In this document: piece after piece, positions 59,063 to 64,000 of the stretch
Layout of the letters: the number at the start of each line of letters is the position of its first letter
Position numbering within the stretch: position 1 is the stretch's first letter
Assembly (NCBI GenBank): GCA_024234875.1
Contig: JACKNM010000014.1
Coordinates: 110,112-174,111, forward strand
Direction: 5' to 3'
Length of the DNA stretch: 64,000 bases
DNA from: Ectothiorhodospiraceae bacterium
GTDB taxonomy: Bacteria; Pseudomonadota; Gammaproteobacteria; HK1
Made by a program: the position numbers and the translations under genes
The notes under the pieces: generated by a model
Seen by the model: only the letters and a program-made list of their open reading frames with translations
Told to the model about the DNA's origin: nothing
The model's database searches: none

Positions 59063-61600
59063 GTGAAACGCCTCGCGATCCTCGCGATCGTCGCCGTCTT
59101 CGTCGCCGCGTTGGTGGTCCTGCACGCCGAGCTCGCGCGGGTCCATCTCGCCGACGTGACGGCGGCGTTCCGCGCCATTCCGGCCTCCGCGTTCGCGCTC
59201 GCGTTCGCACTCACGGTGGCGAGCTACCTGGTGCTCACCGGGTACGACGTTCTCGCGCTGCGCTACGTCGGCCGCCCTCTCCCGTACCCACGGGTCGCCG
59301 CGGCCTCGTTCATCGCCTATGCGGTCGGGCACAACCTCGGTCTCGCGATGCTCACCGGCGGCTCGGTTCGTTATCGTCTGTACTCGCGCGCGGGGCTCTC
59401 CGCGCTCGAGGTTGGCAAGGTGGTGGCCGCGTGCACGCTGACCTTCGGGCTCGGCGTCGCAGCGGTGCTCGCCCTCGTCGCCGTGCTCGCGCCGGAGGAT
59501 CTGACCGCGGTGGTCGGCCTCGGACCGGCTCTGGCTCGCGGCATCGGCCTTGCCGGGCTGGGTGTCCTCGCCGCCTACCTGGTCTGGAACACGGTGCGGC
59601 GCGCGCCGGTCGAGATTCGCGGCGTTCGGGTGCCGCTGCCCGGGCTCGGCATGACCCTTGCGCAGCTGGTGCTCGCGGCGGCGGACATGGCGCTGGCGAG
59701 CGCGGTGCTCTACGTGCTGCTCCCCAGTGGCACCGACATCTCGTTCGCCAGCTTTCTCGGCCTCTATGTCGTCGCCCTGGTGGCCGCCATCGCGAGCCAC
59801 GTTCCGGGTGGCCTCGGCGTGTTCGAGGCGGTGATGGTGGCGGCAGCCCCCGGCGTCGCGGCCGATACGCTGCTCGCGAGCATCCTCGCCTATCGCGTGC
59901 TCTATTACCTCGCGCCACTCGCGGTCGCCGCGGCAATCCTCGCCGCCCACGAGCTCGCCGCCCAGGCGGCGGCGCTGAGGCACCTCGCTCGACGCGGGGC
60001 CGACATGCTCGCCGGTGTCGCGCCGCGCGCGCTCGGCGCGATGGTGTTCGCCAGCGGCGCGATTCTGGTGCTCTCGGGCGCCACGCCGCCGCTCGCGGAT
60101 CGGGTTCGGGTGCTCGCGCCGCTCGTGCCGATCGGGCTACTCGAGGCCTCGCACATGGTGGCGAGCGTCGCCGGGCTCGGTCTGCTGGTCCTGGCGCGCG
60201 GGCTGCTCCTGCGTCTCGACGCCGCCTGGGGTCTGACCGTGGTGCTGATGCTGGTGGGCGCGGTCGCCTCGATCGCGAAGGGCCTCGACTGGGAGGAGGC
60301 GACCATCGTCGGCGTGGTGCTGGTGGCGCTGGTCAGCGGGCGGCGCGAGTTCTACCGCAAGGCGGCCCTCGGTCGGCTGCAGCTCGGTGCCGGCTGGATC
60401 GGTGCGGTGGCCCTGGTCCTGATCGGCTGCGCCTGGCTCGGGGTCTTCAGCTACAAGCACGTCGAGTTCTCGAGCGAGCTGTGGTGGCAGTTCGCGGTCG
60501 ACGCCGAGGCGCCGCGCGCACTGCGTGCATTCGCGCTGGTCGCCATCGGCGCCGTGGTCATCGGGACGTGGGCGCTGCTACGCCCGATGCGTGCCGAGCC
60601 CGGCGTCCCCGACTCGGGCGAGCTCGAGCGCGCGCTCGGTGTGGTGCGCACCGACCCGTCGTCGCGTGCCTGGCTGGTGATGACCGGGGACAAGCGCCTG
60701 CTCTTCGATGAGCCGGGGGAGACGTTCCTCATGTACGGCGTCCAGGGTCGGAGCTGGATCGCGATGGGGGACCCGGTGGGACCCGAGTCTGGTTGGGAGG
60801 AGCTGTTGTGGACCTACCGCGAGCTGGTGGATCGGCACGCCGGGCGCGCCGTGTTCTACGAGATCGCCGGCGCCCACCTTCCCTACTACCTCGACCTCGG
60901 GCTGCAGGCCTCGAAGCTCGGTGAACGGGCGCGGATCGCGCTCGCGGAGTTCTCCCTCGAGGGACCTCGCCGTGGTGACCTGCGGACCGCGCGGAGCCGG
61001 GCGCAGCGCGATGGCGCCACCTTCGAGGTGCTCCCGGCGGAGGCGGTGGAGGGTCACTTGCCGGTGCTGAAGGCGGTCTCCGACGACTGGCTCGCCCACA
61101 AGCGAGTGGCCGAGAAGTCGTTCTCCGTCGGCCGTTTCTCGCCGAGCTATCTCCGCCGCCTGCCGTGCGCGGTGGTGCGGCGCGACGACCAGATCGTCGC
61201 CTTCGCCAATCTCCTGCCGGGCGGCGGTCTCCAGGAGTTGTCGGTCGACCTCATGCGCTACGGTGCGGCCGCCCCCAAGGGCGTGATGGATTATCTGTTC
61301 GCCGAGCTCCTGCTGTGGGGACGCGCCCAGGGGTATCGATGGTTCGACCTCGGCATGGCGCCGCTCGCCGGGCTGGAGACGCATCCGCTGGCGCCCTCGT
61401 GGCACCGCGTCGGTGCCTTCGTCTTCCATCACGCCGAGCACTTCTACAACTTCGAGGGGCTACGTGCCTACAAGGCGAAGTTCGACCCGGTCTGGGAGCC
61501 GCGCTATCTCGCCGCGCCCGGTGGGCTGGCGACGGCACGCGCGCTGCTCGACGCCAGCGTGCTGATCGCCGGTGGGGTGCGGCGGACCCTGGCGAGATGA
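59063..61600 (+). CDS. mprF: MprF-like lysyl/alanyl-phosphatidylglycerol synthase with flippase domain
   Basis: An 845-residue protein: a multi-pass N-terminal flippase domain (about 12-14 TM segments over residues 1-540) and a C-terminal DUF2156 aminoacyl-tRNA-dependent acyltransferase-like domain. The flippase part has SFIAYAVGHNLGLAMLTGGSVRYRLYS and ASHVPGGLGVFEAV. The C-terminal part has FLMYGVQGRSWIAMGDPVG, VEGHLPVLKAVSDDWL, FANLLPGGGLQELSVDLMRY and GYRWFDLGMAPLAGLE. It is expected to aminoacylate phosphatidylglycerol and flip it, lowering surface charge. Start is GTG 59063. Confidence 0.87.
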   Translation: MKRLAILAIVAVFVAALVVLHAELARVHLADVTAAFRAIPASAFALAFALTVASYLVLTGYDVLALRYVGRPLPYPRVAAASFIAYAVGHNLGLAMLTGGSVRYRLYSRAGLSALEVGKVVAACTLTFGLGVAAVLALVAVLAPEDLTAVVGLGPALARGIGLAGLGVLAAYLVWNTVRRAPVEIRGVRVPLPGLGMTLAQLVLAAADMALASAVLYVLLPSGTDISFASFLGLYVVALVAAIASHVPGGLGVFEAVMVAAAPGVAADTLLASILAYRVLYYLAPLAVAAAILAAHELAAQAAALRHLARRGADMLAGVAPRALGAMVFASGAILVLSGATPPLADRVRVLAPLVPIGLLEASHMVASVAGLGLLVLARGLLLRLDAAWGLTVVLMLVGAVASIAKGLDWEEATIVGVVLVALVSGRREFYRKAALGRLQLGAGWIGAVALVLIGCAWLGVFSYKHVEFSSELWWQFAVDAEAPRALRAFALVAIGAVVIGTWALLRPMRAEPGVPDSGELERALGVVRTDPSSRAWLVMTGDKRLLFDEPGETFLMYGVQGRSWIAMGDPVGPESGWEELLWTYRELVDRHAGRAVFYEIAGAHLPYYLDLGLQASKLGERARIALAEFSLEGPRRGDLRTARSRAQRDGATFEVLPAEAVEGHLPVLKAVSDDWLAHKRVAEKSFSVGRFSPSYLRRLPCAVVRRDDQIVAFANLLPGGGLQELSVDLMRYGAAAPKGVMDYLFAELLLWGRAQGYRWFDLGMAPLAGLETHPLAPSWHRVGAFVFHHAEHFYNFEGLRAYKAKFDPVWEPRYLAAPGGLATARALLDASVLIAGGVRRTLAR

Positions 61601-61646
61601 CGGCGGATGCGCGGTGGGTCGACCCGCATCACCGCGGCGCGGTCGC

Positions 61647-62453
61647 TCAGCGCTCGCCGAGCGCCGGCACCAGGCAGGCGAGCTCAGGGGCGAAGCCGCG
61701 CGGGCCGAGCAGGCGTCCGAGTGCCGGGCGGAGTCGCGCGACGTCGGCGGCCAGCGCCGCCGAGTCGAGGGTCGACCCCAGCGTCGCGACCCAGCCGTCG
61801 ATCTCGCCGCGCACCGTCTCCGGCATGAACTTCATCCCGCTCTCCAGCAGGCGCAGGTGGTCGTAGAGGCGCTGCTCGGCCGAGGAGAGGTCCGGCGCCG
61901 GCCCGTACTCGAAGTCGATGAGGACCACCCGGGAGAGATCCTCGGCCACCAGGGCATTGGCGAGCGAGGCGTCCATATGGGTGAAGCCGAGCCGGTGCAG
62001 GCGCGCGAGCGCGGTGGTCACGGCGATGTTGAGTGGCCAGAATCGACCCGGGCTCGCACGCAGCAGGTCGATCCCCCGTGGCAGCCGCACGTGCTCGACC
62101 AGCAACGCGTCGCCGCACTGCCACAGCGGTCGCGGTGTGAGGCCGCTGGGGGCGCCGGCGGCGAACGCATCGTGCTCGCGCGCGATGCGTTGCCGGTCGT
62201 CCTCGATCCACCGAAACGGCATCGATCGCTCGAGTTGCGCGCGACGCCGATGGGGGTTGGCCAGCCGCAGCACGCCGAGCGGGATGCCGGCGCGGTCGAC
62301 ACGATAGATCGTGTCGCGGCCGCGCGCGCCGCGTGGGCGAAGGCGAATCCTTCCGCCCAGGTGGCGCTCGAGCTCACGTGTGACCTCGGCGCGGCGTGGC
62401 CGGATCAGCCAGTCCGCGCGCACCTCGTGGACCAGCCGCTTAATCGCCCGCAT
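61647..62453 (-). CDS. LPS-kinase-like/BUD32-type small kinase
   Basis: A 268-residue protein-kinase-fold enzyme: RHRLGFTHMDASLANALVAEDLSRVVLIDFEYG contains the HxDxxxxN and DFE(Y)G catalytic and metal motifs, and an N-terminal region with LRLANPHRRRAQLERSM. Such WaaP/KdkA/Bud32-like kinases commonly phosphorylate LPS core sugars. It overlaps the upstream nucleotidyltransferase-like gene by 14 bases, indicating coupling in a sugar-modification locus. ATG 62453. Substrate unproven. Confidence 0.78.
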   Translation of the reverse strand: MRAIKRLVHEVRADWLIRPRRAEVTRELERHLGGRIRLRPRGARGRDTIYRVDRAGIPLGVLRLANPHRRRAQLERSMPFRWIEDDRQRIAREHDAFAAGAPSGLTPRPLWQCGDALLVEHVRLPRGIDLLRASPGRFWPLNIAVTTALARLHRLGFTHMDASLANALVAEDLSRVVLIDFEYGPAPDLSSAEQRLYDHLRLLESGMKFMPETVRGEIDGWVATLGSTLDSAALAADVARLRPALGRLLGPRGFAPELACLVPALGER

Positions 62454-63543
62454 CGGGTCCGATCTCCAGCCGCCCGCCGCGGACTCGATCGACGTGCTCG
62501 AGCAGCGCGTGCTCCTCCTCCGGCCCGTAGAAGAGGTGTAGATGGCCGATGGCCTCGGCCTCGTTGTCCGTCGAATGGATGGGATTCGCGCTCTCGCGCA
62601 CCGAGAACGTCGAGGTGAACCACGAGCGCCAGCCCTGCTTGGCGAACTGGTTGCGATTGAGCACGTGCGGATGCACGGCGCGATCCTCGGCGCTGCTCGG
62701 CTCCGGATGCGGGTCGAAGACCACCACCGCGATTCGTGGCAAGCCCCCGCGCCGCCACTTGCCGCCGCGCATCTCGTTGCGGTGGCGCCAGGCGTGGAGC
62801 CACGACACGCGCCGCTCGGAGACGATCTGGTATTGCGCGGCGAGTCGCGCGCGCAGCGCGTCCACCGCCCCGTGTCGCAGCGCGACCGAGCGGATCACGA
62901 ACAGGTTCATCTCCCCCGGAAGCTGATCGAGGAGCCGGGCGTGGAACAGCACCTTGCGGCCGTGGCGGAAGTCGTGGCGCACGTAGGCGCGCAGGCGCTC
63001 GACGCTCACCCCGAGGCCGGCGTCGAGGAGTCGGGCGTGGAACGCGCGCATCGTCGGCTCGATGCGCTCGCCGGCAGCCGCCATCACACGATCGATGGCG
63101 TCCCGAGCCGGCGTCGGTCGGCCAGCCGCGCCGTCGCGCCAGTCGAGACCCGACTGCTCGGCCTTGTGGTAGGTGGCGTGGTAGAGCCAGGCCAGCAGGT
63201 GGTCGGTCGGCGCCGGAACCATCAGCCCCTCGGCGTTCGACACCGCGTGCTCGAGGATGCGGCGACCCAATGGCTCCGGGAGGTGCGGGTGACCGTGGTA
63301 AGCGGTGCCGTGGAGACCAGTGACCCCGTAGACGTCGATCTTCACGCCGTCGCGGGCGCGCTCGACCTCGAGCAGGCCGCGCAGGTCGGGGATGGCGACG
63401 TCGTCGACCAGCAGGTCGAGGTCGTCGTCCATCGGCGCGGTCGCGCCGTCGGCCGGGGCGACTCCGCGTAGCACCGCGTGACGTACGCCGGCGTCGCGGA
63501 GGTAGGTCCACAGGCGTTCGGTGGAGCGGATGCGGGTGGCCAT
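62440..63543 (-). CDS. Nucleotidyltransferase-like protein of an LPS/glycan locus
   Basis: A 367-residue protein. The N-terminal part contains DDDLDLLVDDVAIPDLRGLLEVE, the minimal nucleotidyltransferase-type acidic pattern, and IDVYGVTGLHGTAYHG; the middle has LLAWLYHATYHKAEQSGLDWRD. The C-terminal region holds a basic RRVSWLHAWRHRNEMRGGKWRRGG and FTSTFSVRESANPIHSTDNEAEAIGH. The last part resembles proteins found beside core-oligosaccharide kinase genes. Function is not established. It overlaps the kinase gene by 14 bases and follows the partial GT4 gene. ATG 63543. Confidence 0.6.
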   Translation of the reverse strand: MATRIRSTERLWTYLRDAGVRHAVLRGVAPADGATAPMDDDLDLLVDDVAIPDLRGLLEVERARDGVKIDVYGVTGLHGTAYHGHPHLPEPLGRRILEHAVSNAEGLMVPAPTDHLLAWLYHATYHKAEQSGLDWRDGAAGRPTPARDAIDRVMAAAGERIEPTMRAFHARLLDAGLGVSVERLRAYVRHDFRHGRKVLFHARLLDQLPGEMNLFVIRSVALRHGAVDALRARLAAQYQIVSERRVSWLHAWRHRNEMRGGKWRRGGLPRIAVVVFDPHPEPSSAEDRAVHPHVLNRNQFAKQGWRSWFTSTFSVRESANPIHSTDNEAEAIGHLHLFYGPEEEHALLEHVDRVRGGRLEIGPDAGD

Positions 63544-63553
63544 CGACGCGGGC

Positions 63554-64000
63554 TCAGGCTCGCCGCTCGGCGGCCAGGGTCTCGTAGAGACCGAGGGTCG
63601 AGTCCAGCATCCGCGACAGCGGAAAGGCGTCGCAGGCCGGAGGGCGCTCGGGTCGTGCATGCTGCGCGACCAGCCAGTCCACCGCCGCCTCCACGTCTCC
63701 GAGCGGCACCGCGCCCTGCGGCCAGGCGCGGGCCAGGATCTCGCCGACGCCGCCGTGGTCGTAGCCGAGCACCGGCACGCCGAGGCTCAGCGCCTCGAGC
63801 ACGGTGCGCCCGAACGACTCCGGGCGCCGCGACAGCGAGAGGACCACGTCCGAGACCGCCATCACCTCGCGGAGATCCGAGCGGTGACCGAGAAAGCTGA
63901 CGGGTAGGCGGCGGCGCGCGGCCTCGGCCGCCAGGCTCGCCGCGTAGCCCTTGCGGCCACCGTCGCCGACCACCAGCCCGTGGACCGGAATGGCGCGTTC
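63554..64000 (-). CDS. GT4 glycosyltransferase, C-terminal part (5' end outside window)
   Basis: The window contains the last 148 codons of a GT-B glycosyltransferase, read off the right edge. It includes VVGDGGRKGYAASLAAEAARRRLPVSFLGHRSDLREVMAVSDVVLSLSRRPESFGRTVLEALSLGVPVLGYDHGGVGEIL, the standard GT4 donor-binding E-x7-E block. It is first of the visible three-gene set with the nucleotidyltransferase-like and kinase genes, so it likely belongs to an LPS core or outer-sugar operon. Confidence 0.85.
   Translation of the reverse strand, partial: ERAIPVHGLVVGDGGRKGYAASLAAEAARRRLPVSFLGHRSDLREVMAVSDVVLSLSRRPESFGRTVLEALSLGVPVLGYDHGGVGEILARAWPQGAVPLGDVEAAVDWLVAQHARPERPPACDAFPLSRMLDSTLGLYETLAAERRA

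Noticed and set aside
1..64000. tRNA, rRNA or IS transposase genes
   Set aside because: No conserved rRNA segments, tRNA arms with CCA-like ends or DDE/HUH transposase proteins were found.

Overview
The window is about 70% G+C, densely coded DNA from a Gram-negative bacterium. A Gram-negative envelope is shown by an RND efflux pump, a heptosyltransferase-type GT9, an LpxL-type acyltransferase and a core-glycosylation and kinase locus. The aspartate-semialdehyde dehydrogenase has the gammaproteobacterial-type N-terminus (GWRGMVGSVL, catalytic Cys135), so a gammaproteobacterium is my best guess; genus is not determinable. No rRNA, tRNA, CRISPR, prophage or transposase gene was seen, and no gene-free stretch exceeds 300 bases.

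Layout. 1-8052: end of cysK, a quinol-monooxygenase-like protein, a creatininase-family hydrolase, an unusual carbamoyltransferase, a THI5-like binding protein, small GNAT/GrpB/membrane genes and a gamma-glutamyltransferase. 8101-13404: a pteridine/riboflavin-like set (GTP cyclohydrolase II with a degenerate N-terminal domain, divergent RibD-type reductase) converging on a four-gene translationally coupled operon (PTPS/QueD-like protein, glycosyltransferase, methyltransferase, flippase-like membrane protein). 13604-17357: a methyltransferase with regulatory domain, a 63-aa double-glycine-leader peptide and a trimethylamine-dehydrogenase-family flavoenzyme, all on one strand. 17418-26046: an orphan exported protein, the divergent agmatine-to-putrescine pair aguB/aguA, and an RND pump with its adaptor. 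26316-28895: a medium-chain dehydrogenase divergent from a CDP-alcohol phosphatidyltransferase coupled to a YceI protein; I suspect this belongs functionally with the 8-13 kb set. 29048-36871: FkbM methyltransferase, pobA, an Ldh-family dehydrogenase, a thrombospondin-type-3 secreted protein, and a cluster of three tail-collar-domain proteins flanked by two related small proteins. 36974-41597: a catabolic-looking operon (MDR dehydrogenase, class III aminotransferase, beta-keto acid cleavage enzyme) followed by asd. 41737-46636: two metallo-hydrolases, a GGDEF/degenerate-EAL protein and pcm. 46827-64000: envelope and LPS genes (acyltransferase, GT9, GT2, GT4, kinase, MprF-like flippase/synthase) interspersed with MarC, a Cj0069-like protein, a 1525-aa multi-domain cytochrome c protein and an SDR.

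Three families of short interspersed repeats sit at gene ends: GGGGAC...GTCCCC palindromes, about 165-bp elements with GGGGTCGGACCAACT termini, and a CTTCGACACG-bounded element. The last two supply stop codons and C-terminal residues to neighbouring proteins.

The best candidates for something undescribed are (i) the pteridine-like enzymes combined with glycosyl/methyl/phosphatidyl transferases and a flippase, which suggest a lipid- or envelope-linked pteridine or pyrimidine conjugate, and (ii) the double-glycine peptide sitting between a methyltransferase and a covalent-FMN-type oxidoreductase.
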